DNA of 64,000 nt from Poa pratensis (GCA_947311845.1 CAMZMU010000040.1:61253901-61317900); one strand, 5' to 3'; shown: positions 23,273 to 34,500, counted from the first letter of the stretch. The notes: generated from the sequence alone by a model not told the origin. Translations and numbers: made by a program.

Positions 23273-23594
23273 CTGCGGACGAAAGACAAAAATCCAGGAA
23301 AACAAATCAGAATCGAAGCTCGAAAAAGGGGGAAATCTCTGTCATAAATGGAAGATTTCAGCTCCCGGCACTTTGCATAGTCAAATCAGACAGTCCTCCC
23401 CGTCCAAATCCCGGCCGTACCCAACGAACCAACCAGCCACAGATGCAAACTCCTCCCGCAAAAACTAGCACGGCACGCCGGATCGACTACGCAAATCTAA
23501 CACGCGGCCGCCGCCGCCCGCAGAATCCAAACCAGGAACACGAAATCTCCCACGGATTCAGAAGAGAAACACTTGAGAAGTACGGGATCCTTAC
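23273..23594 (-). other. Probable 5'UTR intron of CSLD2
   Basis: On the minus strand the donor GAATG|GTAAGG (23595/23594) and the acceptor TCTTTCGTCCGCAG (ending at 23273) are both strong. They enclose 322 bp and leave a 70-bp leader before the ATG. An upstream in-frame extension of the coding frame exists but has no start preferable to MASNGG. Inferred from splice signals. Confidence 0.6.
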
Positions 23595-24146
23595 CATTCA
23601 GTTCGGACCACGGACCGCGTCAGACCAGCGTACCGCCGGAGCTCGGACGGAGTAATGGCTTGGTGTGGCGTGACCGGAACGGGAGTAGTAGAGGAGAGAG
23701 GGGGATAGTGAGCCGGTGTCGATTGCTGGGGGAGGCGAGTACTAGTAGTATGATGGATTGGAGTGGGGAAGACGAAGCCCCCAGGAAGCAGCAGCTGGAA
23801 GGAAGGGAGCGAGCGAAGAACTGGTACTAGGAGTAGTGTGAGAGGAAGAGACAGGGCCGGACGGCACCTCTTTCACATGGGGAGCCAAAAAAATTCAAAC
23901 AAAAGGGCAGAAAAAAATGTTTTTTAGTTCCAAGGAAAGCTACTTTTTTTGGTTTTGGGTTGCTGCATGGATTGGTGGAGAAAAGCTGTACAATACAAGG
24001 AACCGCGTCAGCCTCCAAGCACGCGGCGTCACCTTGACGGTGAATGCACCCAGATATTAGTTGTCTTCTCTTCCTATAAGAAAAAGTCTTTAATTACAAA
24101 AAAGAGAAAATGGTAAGGGTATGATATATAATGTTTTCTCATTTTA
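23595..24146 (-). promoter_or_regulatory. CSLD2 first non-coding exon and promoter region
   Basis: Minus-strand sequence above 23595 should hold the first leader exon and promoter. It is mixed in composition with poly-A/T runs near 23885-23955. I could not fix a TATA box or transcription start. Confidence 0.35.
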
Positions 24147-24265
24147 CTCCCTCAGTTCCAATTTAATTGACTTGTTATGCACCACATGTGGATGTATCTA
24201 GGCAACATGTCTAGATACATCCACATATGGTGCATAGCAAGTCAATTAAATTAGAACGGAGTGAG
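24147..24265. mobile_element. Stowaway MITE
   Basis: A 119-bp fold-back element starts CTCCCTCAGTTCCAATTTAA and ends in its inverted complement, with TA at 24145-24146 and 24266-24267. The stems extend through gacttg.tatgcacca and gatgtatcta, so nearly the whole element is self-complementary. Confidence 0.92.
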
Positions 24266-24267
24266 TA

Positions 24268-24567
24268 GATATTAAGCTTCAAATAAAAGATGGACCAATG
24301 TATCGGTATCGGTAGCCCGTGGATACCGATCCAATACATCGTCTTCAAAGAAAATAGAGCTCGAGATTTTAAACTAGGCCGAGATGTGCATTAAGAATGG
24401 TCGGCGGAGCAACAATTTATAGGAAGGACCCATAATTAAAAAATTACAAACAAGTCTTAATAATTTGCATTGAAAACCTTGGATTCAGGTATAGCTTCAT
24501 TTCCACCAAGTTTCAGCCAAGTCGGACAACCGCAGTGTCATCGGGGAACAAGCCAATTGGGGCATAA
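24268..24567. other. Intergenic, nothing recognised
   Basis: AT-rich spacer between the MITE and the next element. It has a short local repeat (tatcggtatcggtag near 24301) and no gene signal. Confidence 0.5.
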
Positions 24568-24582
24568 GGATGACTCCAACGG

Positions 24583-24634
24583 GGCGACGCAAACGGACGC
24601 GCGTTTGGTCCGCGTTTGGTCCGTTTGCGTCGCC
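24583..24634. repeat. Perfect 16-bp inverted repeat with 20-nt loop
   Basis: ggcgacgcaaacggac (24583-24598) and its exact reverse complement (24619-24634) flank a 20-nt loop containing cgcgtttggtccgcgtttg. This would form a stable hairpin at the left end of the transposon-like element. Confidence 0.9.
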
Positions 24635-24902
24635 AAAAGGACCCATGTCCGGCCCACGTCCGCCCCTTTCCGGCCACTGCCCCCAACGGGGCGACGCATC
24701 GAGTCCGCCCGGGCAGGGTTTTTGATCATTTTGATCATTTTCGGGCATGATCGTTTCCACGCCCCCAAAACATTACAAGTTGCGGCCATCGGCCATGTCC
24801 CCAGGTGTGCCCAAAATATTACAAATTTCGGCCACCGGCTATGTTTTTCCGGCCATGTTGGCCATAGTTCAACACAAATATGTAGAAGGGACCGAGAATA
24901 GA

Positions 24903-26665
24903 TCAAACCTGATCCATGTACTGCCTTTGCTTCTTCTCGTAGTAGGCCTTCTTCCTAGGGTGAAGGTGGAGATGTCCATGTCCATGATCCTGGCCTCCTC
25001 GGCGCGTAGGGCGAGTTCAAGGTCTTTGGCCTTGAGCTCCACCTCCCTGGCCTTCACGTCGGCCTCCTTGGTCCTTGCCTCGGCCTCCTTGCCCCTGATC
25101 TCGACCTCCGCCGCCCGGGTCCGAGCGTTCTCCTCCTCTATGTCAAGCCTCTTCTTTTGCAATTCGAAGTAGAGCTTCGAAGCCGCCTCTCTCTCGAGGC
25201 GTTCCTTTTCTCTCCTCTCTTCCTCTTGTCACAGGTCTTATCCTTTTGGGATAGGAACCCGCTCAAAGTCTCTTGCAACGCAAGGGTCGTTGCATCGCGC
25301 TTCTGCTCGGCCTTGGAGTTGTTCTTCCCCTTGGCCTCCCGTCCTTCTCCTTCTCCGTTGTGCCCTCTCCCTTGTCAACACCAAGATGTCCCGCTTGTCC
25401 CGCCTTCTTGAGGGAGGCGTATAGCTCCTTCCACTTCTCCTGGTCCTTGAGCTCCCGGTAGCAATGGGTCAAGGTGAAGACCTTGCCATATTGAGCCTTG
25501 AAGAGATCCAAAGCTTGCAACATTTGCTCCTTGATTCCATAGCCACTTTGCGGCGGCCGGCTTTCGATGTGCTCAACGGCGCCGCAAAACTTGCTCATTT
25601 GCTCTTGAATGTGGTTCCACCTCTTAGAGATTGAACACTCGGTCCGGTGCGTCAGAATGTTCCGGGGCGGAAGGATTCGGCCCTCGTTGTAGCGCTTGGT
25701 GAACCGGCCCCAAAATGCCGACCCTTTTTGCTTGGCCCCGATGATTTGGTTGGTTCCAACCTCGATCCACGACTCGCAAATGAGAATGTCTTCAGCGGTG
25801 GTGAACGAGGCGCCTCTTTGGCTGACCTTCTTCCTCATGGCCGCGACGGCGGCATCGAGCTCGTTGAAGACCGGCTCATTATCGATGTTGATCACATCGG
25901 GGCTGGTCGGTAGAGTCTCATCATCCCCGGCATTGTAGCCGTCGCCGTCGTACTGGGTGTTGTCGCAGACCATGTCCTGGAGGACGTCCTACCCATAGTA
26001 GGGGTCATCGTCCTCCTCGTAGTACCTGGGGTCACCCGGCGATGGCGTGGGCACAGTGCCGAACAGGTTACGCGCGGGGCGACCACTGGCGGGGCAGCTA
26101 CACGCGCCTCCGCAGTCTGCGGCGCGGGCGACTGTGCGACCAACGGTGTCGCAGGCGGGTTGAGAACGAGGGCAGGTACCTCGCCCGACTCGTCGGAGGT
26201 AGGAGAAACCCGCGGCGGCATGGTTCCAGGGACGAACCCGTGCGCAGGAGATGGCGCGGTCGCGAGCGGTTTCGACCTTGGAGGTCGGGCCGTGGAAGCG
26301 TTGGAGCTGGCCGCGGTAGAGGAAACCCCGACCGCCGCCGCAGTCGCTACCCCAACCGCCGCCGCGGACGGGGTAAGTCCAATGAGGAGGAGGGCAGCTG
26401 TCGCGGTCTTGGTCACGAGGTCGGCGTTGTCGTCGTCGCCCTTTTCCTCGGCGGCGGCCCTGGCGGCGGCGTCGAGCCTGTCCTGCTTCAGCCTCCTCCT
26501 CCGTTGGCCCCGCTTGGCCGTCTCCTTGGCCCTCTGCTCCTGCGTGAGCTCCTTCTTCACTTTCTTCAGCCGGGGAGCAAGCCCGGCGGCGTCGTCGGCC
26601 AGCTCTAGGCTCTCGGCGGCGGCGGCGGCGGCGGCCTTGGCGATCCTGGAGGCGGCGGCGGCCAT
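24903..26665 (-). pseudogene. Trihelix / NAM-associated protein of a transposon, broken
   Basis: Reading from the ATG at 26665, an alanine-rich head with a lysine-rich helix (KKVKKELTQEQRAKETAKRG) is followed, after a frame change near 26080, by a proline-rich linker and an acidic patch. An in-frame TAG lies at 25989-25991. A SANT/trihelix-type domain comes next (FTTAEDILICESWIEVG, KGSAFWGRF, ISKRWNHIQEQMSKFCGA), then after further frame changes near 25200-25300 a charged coiled coil (KKRLDIEEENARTRAAEVEI, EEARIMDMDIS). The tail needs one added C near 24960 to read TPRKKAYYEKKQRQYMDQV before a TGA at 24905..24903. Proteins of this type are common in Triticeae as ORF1-like products of PIF/Harbinger-related elements. 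They are often mislabelled glutathione S-transferase T3; nothing here resembles a GST. Confidence 0.7.
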
Positions 26666-28990
26666 GGGGTAGGTCTGGACTGTGGATTTTGCCTCCAAAA
26701 GCGGACCAGGGGAGGACACAAAAGAGCTCCGTTTCGCGTCCGGGGCCGACGCATCGGTGGCCCAAATTTCTCTTTCTCTTTGGTTTACACACATTCAGGT
26801 ATTTCACTGTTTGTCATTGCTTACTGATGAATCAGGGCAAAAGTGTGAAGAGAATTAATTGGTTAAAGTTGTAATTAATTGGGACTGGGCACCCCGTTGC
26901 CAGCTCTTTTTGCAAGTTATTGGATAAGCGGATGTATATGCCACTAGTCCAGGTGTAAAAGTCCACTCGACAAATAGAATAAAGAATAACCACACTAATT
27001 CCTCATGAGCTAGTAAACATTGACACAAAAAGGGAATAATAACATTTTGAATAATTTAAAGGTAGCACATGAAAAATTTACTTGGAGTGGCAAGGAAATA
27101 CCACATATAGGTAGTTATGGTGGACACAAATGGCATGGATTTTGGCTCAAGGATTTGGATGCACGAGAAGCATTCCCTCTCAGTACAGAGTTTAGGCTAG
27201 CAAGGTTATGTAAGCAAACAAGAATATCAACCCGTACACCAAGTTTTATATGACAAACATATTGCAAACGTTATAAGACTTCATACCGTCTTCCTTGTTA
27301 ACCAAACCCTGTTATTAGAAAATATCTAGACCTTAGAGGTACCACCGATGCAAACCAAATTTTCAACAAGCTTTACGGTAGTTCTTCACTAATAGGCTTA
27401 ACTCATGTGATGCACAATTTAATCATGATCTACTTGTTAACTCAAAACAATTGACAAGCATCAAGTTATCCATTTTAGTGATCTACAAGATTAAGCAAGT
27501 TTTTCCTTATACCAATTACCACATGCAACATTTTCTGAACCAACCAAACACCAATCAATTTATTTCATCAACTCTCCAAACAAATATAAGTGAAGCAAGA
27601 GAGTACTTTCTACAAAAGAAAGCTAATAGCTCTGACAAGAGATACATGAAAACAAGAGCTAAAAGCTGAACAGCGCTAGATATGAATACTCAACAAATAT
27701 AAGTGAAGAATAGGAGTATTCTCATGAAAAAGCGGAGCGTGTCTCTCTCCCAATCAAGAATGCTAGGGTCCAGTCAAGCTTTATTGAAAATAAAAGTGCA
27801 ATACTGAAAATAAAAGCACACAGACGCTCCAAGAAAAGCACATATGATGTGAAAGAATTAAAATATAGTTTCACTAGAGATGACCTGATAATTTTGACGA
27901 TGAAGAAGGGGATGCCTTGGGCATCCCCAAGCTTGAGTCTTCTTGAAATATGCTGGGGAGATCCATGGGAGCCTCCCCAAGCTTAAGCTCTTCACTCTTC
28001 TTGATCCTATTATATCATCCTTCTCTCTTGACCCTTGAAAACTTCCGTCACACCAAACTCAAAGTAGATCTCATTAGAGGGTTAGTGCATAATCAAAAAT
28101 TCACATGTTCTATAAAGACGCAATATGATTTGTTACTTTAAACATTAGCTACAGCCACTGATGTTATGTGAAGCTCTTCCACCCAAAAAAGAATTTCACT
28201 CAACACTAGTAAAAGAGAGAATGCAAAAATAAAAAGGCATAATCTGTCTAAAACAGAACAGTCCGCAAAGACGAATTTTTTCGAGGCACTTACGACGCTC
28301 AGATCGAGAAACTCTGAACTAATGAAAGTTTCAGACATTCATAAAGATTACGCACAAAAATTTCAGATTTAATTAACAATCTGGTGATTTTAGGAATTTC
28401 GTACAGTGAACAGCAAAAATCTGTTTCTGCGCAGCAATCAAAATTAAGCATCATCTTATCATTAGAGGCTACTCTTGGCACAACAATGCGAGAAAATAAA
28501 GATACAAAGGAGTTGCTACAGAAGTAAACAACTCCTTGACTAAACTGAAAATAAAAGATAATGGGTTGCCTCCCAAAAGCGCTTTCTTTAATGCCTTTTA
28601 GCTAGGCATAGTGATTTTTATGATGCTCACATAAAGATGAGAGTTGAAACATAAAAGAGAGCATCAAGGAGCATATATAAAACATGTTTAAATCTAACAC
28701 TCTTCCTATGCATAGGAGTCTTATAAGAAAACAAGTCAATTAAGCACAAAGTGACTAGCATAGGAAGGCAAAACAAGTGCAACTTCAAAACTTTCAACGG
28801 ACCATTAGGTCTTAAAGCAAAAATCATATAGAAGCAACACAAGAGAAAGCTCAAAACTTTCATCATAAAGAGAGGAAATTTAATAACATGAAGATTTCTA
28901 TAACCATATTTTCCTCTCTCAAAATAATTTTCAGTAGCATCATGAACAAACTCAACATATAACTATCACATAAAGCATGCTTTTCATGAT

Positions 28991-29509
28991 CTACAAACAC
29001 ATAATTTTTATTAAGCTCAAAAAGTGGGGTATAAACCCACTTTTGACAATAGTAGTATAATAAATATCATTAGGCAATATAGGACCATCATCAAGAGCAT
29101 TATCATATATAACATTAGGGAGCACATTTTTACTTTCTGCAATTTCCTCTTTTACTGAGTCAAGGAGGTTGTTTACTTCAAATTTATCAAAAGGAGATAT
29201 TTCAATAGAATCATGACATTCAAATATAGCATTCTTCCTCCTCCAAGCTTGGGGACTAAAAATATCATTTTTATCAAAACCAGCTTCCCCAAGCTTAGAG
29301 CTTTCCATGGCATTAGCAATAATGGTGTTCAAAGAATGTATGCTAATAACATTGCTACTATCATGATTGTTATGCAAATAAAGTTCCATAGGCTTTTTAA
29401 TTTTCTCTTCAAACACTTCATGTCCCAACTCAAGATAAATTTCATAAAGCTCTCTCATGTTGTTTTCAGCCATAGGACTAGTTTCAAGGAAAGTAACCAT
29501 TGATAGCAA
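28991..29509 (-). CDS. Retroelement X ORF, 172 residues, function unknown
   Basis: This is the first long open frame downstream of the X primer site (starts 182 nt from it), beginning MLSMVTFLETSPMAENNMRE. It is acidic and mostly helical in character (YEIYLELGHEVFEEKIKKPM, VNNLLDSVKEEIAESKNVLP), without zinc knuckle, protease or polymerase motifs. Copy B retains it (46359..45883, 158 residues) with a changed tail caused by small indels. Its position is that of gag, but no gag domain is recognisable. I do not know its function. Confidence 0.5.
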   Translation of the reverse strand: MLSMVTFLETSPMAENNMRELYEIYLELGHEVFEEKIKKPMELYLHNNHDSSNVISIHSLNTIIANAMESSKLGEAGFDKNDIFSPQAWRRKNAIFECHDSIEISPFDKFEVNNLLDSVKEEIAESKNVLPNVIYDNALDDGPILPNDIYYTTIVKSGFIPHFLSLIKIMCL

Positions 29510-29690
29510 GTAAAGAGCTAGACATAATAACTAACAAAACAAAACTGAAAATAAACTAAATGCAAGTAACTAATTTTTTTGTGTTTTTGATAATTGAAAG
29601 CAAACAAGATAAAATAAAATAAACTAAGCAAGACAAAAACAAAGTAAAGAGATTGGAAGCGTGAAACTCCCCTTGCAGAAGACTGCTGTC

Positions 29691-29708
29691 TCCCCGGCAA
29701 CGGCGCCA
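29691..29708 (-). other. Primer-binding site of element X (tRNA-Asp type)
   Basis: The plus strand reads tccccggcaacggcgcca, identical to the 3' end of plant tRNA-Asp(GTC) including the terminal CCA-proximal bases. On the minus strand it is therefore the complementary primer site, TGGCGCCGTTGCCGGGGA, next to the 5' LTR. It is not a tRNA gene, since nothing else of a tRNA is present. Confidence 0.9.
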
Positions 29709-29719
29709 GAAAAATAGCT

Positions 29720-31317
29720 TGATGACGTGAAACACACGTTCGTTGGGAGACCCCAAGAGGAAGGTATGATGTAGTCAGCAGCAAGTTTTCCCTCAGAAAG
29801 AAACCAAGGTTATCGAACCAGTAGGAGCAGCAACTCTTCAGAAGGTTGTCAACGGCGCCAGAAAAATAGCTGTTGCAGGGAGTCTGGACTGTTGACGTGG
29901 AATCTGCACACAACACAATCAAACTACTTTGCCCCAACGAAACAGTGAGGTTGTCAATCTCACTGGCTTGCTGAAAACAAAGGATTAAACGTATGGTGTG
30001 GAAAATGAGTATTAAATTGCAGAGAATGAAAAAGGAACAGTTTGCAGTTTGTGGTTGTTTAATCAGTGTAAAAGAATGGACCGGGGTCCACAGTTCACTA
30101 GTGGTGTCTCTCCATAAAAGATAACTAACATGTTGGGTGAACAAATTACAGCTGGGCAATTGACGAATAGTGAGCGCATGACAATGCATATACATGACAT
30201 GTTGACTACTATGATATTTAATTGGGCATTACGACATAATACATAGACCGTTATCCAACAGCATCTATGACTAATAATCCACCGCCGGGTTGTCATCCGA
30301 GTCCCCCGTTGGTATTAAGTTGCAAGCAACGGATAATTGCATTAAGTAAAGTGCGTAATGTAAACAAACACATATGCCGTGGACATAGCATCGTTAGGTT
30401 ATCCCTAGTGGCAACAGCACATCCACAACCTTAGAACTTTCTGTCACTGTCCCAGGTTAAACGGAGACATGAACCCACTATCTAGCATAAATACTCTCTC
30501 TTGGAGTTACAAGCATCTACTTGGCCAAAGCATCTACGAGTAACGGAAAGCATGCAAGATCTTAAATAACATATAAGATAGATTGATAATCAACTTGACA
30601 TAATATTCAATATTCATCGGATCCCAGCAAACACAACATGTAGCATTACAATAATATGATCTTGATCATGTAGGGCAGCTCACAAGATCTAAACATGATG
30701 GCACAAAGTGGAGAGACAACCATCTAGCTACTGCTATGGACCCGTAGTCCAAGGATGAACTACTCACGCATCACTCCGGAGGCAGGCATGGCGATGTAGA
30801 AGCCTCCGGTGACGATTCCCCTCTCCGGCAGGGTGCCGGGAAGAGGTTCTGAACCCTCCCGAGCTAGGGTTGACGACGGCGGCGTCTCTGGATCTTTTCG
30901 TGGATATTTGCTCAGGTACTTAGGGTTTTCGCGTCGGGGGGAATAAGTAGGCGAAAGGGCGGCGGCTGCGGACCCCCGAGGGGCCCACACCACCCTAGGG
31001 CGCGGCAGAAGGGGGGCCCGGCCCTAGGTGCGTGTGGCCTCCTGGTGGCCCTCCTCTGCTGCTCCTTCGCTCCGTCAGGTGTGTTCTGGAAAAATAGGGA
31101 CCCCCGTGTAGTTTCGTCCAATTCCGAGAATATTTCCAGACTAGCTTTTCTGGAATACAAAAACAGCAGAAAACAGGAACTGGCACTTCGGCATCTTGTT
31201 AATAGGTTAGTCCCAAAAAATGTATAAAAGTGATATAAAGTAGATGCAAAACATGTAGCAATTGGTATAAAACAAGCATGGAACATCAAAAATTATAGAT
31301 ACGTTTGAGACGTATCA
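29720..31317 (-). repeat. 5' LTR of element X, copy A (1598 bp)
   Basis: On the minus strand it starts TGATACGTCTCAAACGTATC at 31317 and ends ...GTCATCA at 29720, so it has the TG...CA termini. It matches 42251-42821 and 46518-47188 over its first ~570-671 bp. It includes a GC-rich leader-like tract (30760-31060). A 21-bp string identical to the LTR/primer-site junction also occurs inside it at 29851-29871. Confidence 0.88.
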
Positions 31318-31368
31318 GAGTTACGATTGGGATCTTTCTGTATTTCATTTGCAAGAGACTTGCTTCAA

Positions 31369-31375
31369 TATAAAA
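31369..31375 (+). promoter_or_regulatory. TATA box in Y 5' LTR remnant
   Basis: TATAAAA followed by GG lies about 180 bp before the LTR end, at the place matching the 3' LTR copy. As it is retained in the 5' remnant, it could still start transcription into the interior. Confidence 0.55.
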
Positions 31376-31553
31376 GGTGGGTCTCGAGATTTTGTATTGA
31401 ATAGTGCTGTAATCCTATAGTGTTACCTTGGACCGGCTATGTTTCTGTTGTACTACTCTGAGGGATGTAATATTTGCGGAGAGGTCCTTCTGTGCGTGTT
31501 ACATCAACGACTTGTACACTACAACATGCAGTGGTGTGCTGGGTCACCGCAGA

Positions 31554-31565
31554 TGGTATCAGAGC
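31554..31565 (+). other. Primer-binding site of element Y (initiator tRNA-Met)
   Basis: TGGTATCAGAGC, complementary to the 3' end of plant initiator tRNA-Met, lies two bases after the LTR end (...tcaccgca). It fixes the element's orientation as plus. Confidence 0.92.
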
Positions 31566-34500
31566 AAAACGACCTTAGGACTAAAACCCTTTTAGGAGAC
31601 TTGTAGGTTGGTAAGACTATAGGAAGTTATCATATTTATCTAAATTCTATATTCCTACAACTATGATGGTTATTCACTTTAGAATAATACAGTCATACTT
31701 GTATACACATTTTCTTACTCAACAAGAGTAAATCTTCTTATCTATTCTTTTATAGGTTAATACTTACTTATCTTATATCTTTTCAACTTGGCATGACAAG
31801 TTTAAGACTATTTTCCACTAGCTAGTATCCCAAACATATTTATATCTAAGTCGGTGTTACCTATGTGGTATCATTGATAACACCATCCTTTGAAGCCATA
31901 TGATGAAGTAGAACCCTATCGTAAGGTTGTGAAGGCAGGAAGGCGGGAGAAGTCTAATGATGGTGAAGAATCGAAGATAATCAAGTATGGTAACTATGGA
32001 GAGGATTCCAATACCCTTTAGTTTCATTTCAAAGGAGATTCACCTTAGTATAGTATAGAGTCGTAACGATATTAGGAGACGATGTAAGCTATGAAGGAAG
32101 CTACAATACTACTTCAGATGTACAATCAACAACTACCTGAAGGATCCGAAGATGCCGGAGATATTTGTTCTAGCCAGATGGAGGACTTCAATTTACATGG
32201 AGTTTAGTTCTGGACGTAACCAAACCAGACCACAACTACTCTCTGAGTACTTTGTCTTAGTATTATTCCATTGCAAACGGGCAATTGGGGTAACTACTGA
32301 GTCAAAAAGTTTTTAGAATAGGACTATAAGGTGATATAAACCTATCTTGTAGTGTATAGCATCTAAGCCTGGGTACTTTTGAGATGTTTTTACTCAAAGT
32401 ACTAGTTACTTTACGGGCTTATGTTGCATGTTTGCTATATAACTGTATTTGGATTTATTGGATCTTATTGAATTTTTGATTGGCTAGGTTGGTACATTGA
32501 AGTGAGGATTTGATGTACAATGGCATGATTGACACATTGAGTTCTTTTCTTGATGTTACTAATCTAGAGGTAGATAGGATTAGTGTGAGGGAGAGACGAG
32601 TTACTAGAAAGAGGAGGCAATAAATAAAGCTCATGAAGAGAAGGAAGTCCAGAAGACAGAAATCAATAAAGATGTGGAATGTGGAGAGTATCTCCTCATA
32701 TTTGGATATGGAGGCGTATTTGACGAGTACACAAGAGGATGGATGAATGAAGTAAGTTCGACCAACAGTATTAGAATAAGTTGGATGAAGTTTTAATGAA
32801 GATGATGTTAGGAAAGCAACATGAAGAGGCAATATCAAGAAGGAAGGTTATGAAGTTTTGCATATCAAGTCATGAAGTCTTTTGATGGTAGTGCAAACTC
32901 AAGAAGGAAGACTGACATTATGCAGAATGCATATGAGTTGTCGCAACTTGGTGGAATAAGTTATTGTTGGAGTAATAAGGAGATATGGATACTACTTAGA
33001 ACGAGCCTGAGAAGAAGTTTAGTAGAACTTATGAGTCTAAGAGTATTAGAAGGGTGAAGATAAAGGAGTATGAACACTGGAAAAGCATGGATATTCCAAT
33101 TCCGACGGAATAAATAAGAAGTTGATCGTCTATGGTGATGCATTACCAGAGATAGAACGGAGGAATTAACCACCCAACCACCGTACAGGATTAGAGATTA
33201 GAAATGTACAAGGAGATAATGTTGTGTTGGATACACCAACATAATACCAGGAGTGGATGAGAGAGTCATCGATAAAATGATGACAAGTCACTAAAGGAAG
33301 ATGGAAGTGAAGTAGTTGGATGGAAGCACATTGGTATCACAGAGATGCCATATCAAGTATGTCAAGTATGGTAACTACAGAGTTCAAGGTTCAAGAGAAC
33401 ACCAAAACCATAGGAGAAGAGTTTGTTTTGTCGTGGATTGGCGACAACCCAAGAAGGGGGACCAAATCAGATGAAGGTACCAAGTCACAGTTACATATGG
33501 AGCACTTTGGAAAAAGATGAATTATCACGAGGACTGACATTCTGAGCTAACCACTCGGATAATGGAGAACATATCAAGGCGAGATTGCAGAGTTACATGG
33601 TCAACCAAGTCGCGACTGTATGGAACCAGTCTGCACAATCATACATAAAGGTTTACAATGATGACCAACATCCTATTCAAGTTTGAATTCAAGATAGCAT
33701 CTCATGCACAAGTTTAAGTGTGCGATTCTTTTCTTGAGACCATTGGATGAGCCAATTGAAATACTAGCCAGAGTTAGTATCCAATTTATCGGAGAATTTC
33801 CTTGGTTGTTCACAATATGGTGGATATACCACGTATTCTTCGGGAAACTGTTGGATGTAAAGTGGTAATCAATACATATTCTACCGGAGGACAATACTGG
33901 GTATTCACAACATGGTGGATATACCATGTGTTCTTCGTGAGACCAAGTGTCCCATATAGTGGAAGTATGATCAGAAAGGTGGATCATGAAGTCGACCGAA
34001 TGGAACTGAATAAGTGAAACTTAAGTGACATAAGATCCGAACAAAGGAAGTCTTAGGGAATTTCAAGGGAGAGAGTGAACAAGTGTACCAGATAGTACCT
34101 TGAAGAAGACAACGCGAAGTTTAGAAGGAATGCCCTTACTGAGATAGTGTTGAACTGAGTTCTAATGCTCTTGAAGTTCTGGGAGAGAGATGCATTGTCA
34201 AAAATCTTTACAAGATTCTGAAGTCAAAGAGGCAGTCAAGATTTGGAGCTTGAAAGTCACAAGGGTCCAGTGGTCATAGGAGCTATGACTAGAGGATCTA
34301 AAAAAAATTGAATTAAAAAGAGTATACTTCAAGGATGCGGAAGTCTATCGTATTAGTACCAGGATCCGAGGGGATCAATACCAGAAGGATTTTTAATCAT
34401 GATTACAAGTGTGTGATGCACTTAAGGAGGAGACAAAGTAATCATAGTTGGATAGACAAGTGTGTCTAACCCATTTGGAGGAAGCAGACCACCAAGGAAG

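Larger units (their letters stand above)
24568..26769 (-). mobile_element. Decayed DNA-transposon-like element with trihelix/NAM-associated ORF (PIF/Harbinger ORF1-like)
   Basis: The unit begins near gactccaacggggcgacgc at its left end and ends near ccggggccgacgcatcgg at the right, both with a cgacgca motif characteristic of grass elements carrying this ORF type. Only the DNA-binding-type ORF is present; no DDE transposase was seen, so the copy is non-autonomous. The right edge abuts retroelement X sequence at 26770, without X sequence on the other side, so the junction is a deletion or rearrangement rather than a clean insertion. The family assignment is an inference from the protein type. 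Confidence 0.55.
26770..31317 (-). mobile_element. LTR retroelement X, copy A (5' LTR and part of interior)
   Basis: In minus orientation the order is 5' LTR (31317..29720), an 11-nt spacer, a tRNA-Asp primer site (29708..29691) and an interior running left to 26770, where it is cut before the polypurine tract and 3' LTR. The interior has no reverse transcriptase, integrase or protease wording, so the element is non-autonomous. X sits in the 5' LTR of element Y: the sequence right of it (gagttacgatt) continues the Y LTR at the point matching 40509. Only the right-hand target duplicate is present because the left half is missing. Confidence 0.85.

Noticed and set aside
18725..23655. Plus-strand open frames across the CSLD2 locus
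   Set aside because: They are shadows of the GC-rich antisense coding exons; the minus-strand exons have full family identity.
24903..26665. Host glutathione S-transferase or stress gene
   Set aside because: Proteins with this wording are often labelled GST T3-like, but the visible domains are trihelix and coiled coil, with no GST thioredoxin fold motif.
29691..29708. tRNA-Asp-like sequence
   Set aside because: Only the last 18 bases of the tRNA are present, next to an LTR end; it is the primer-binding site of element X read on the other strand.
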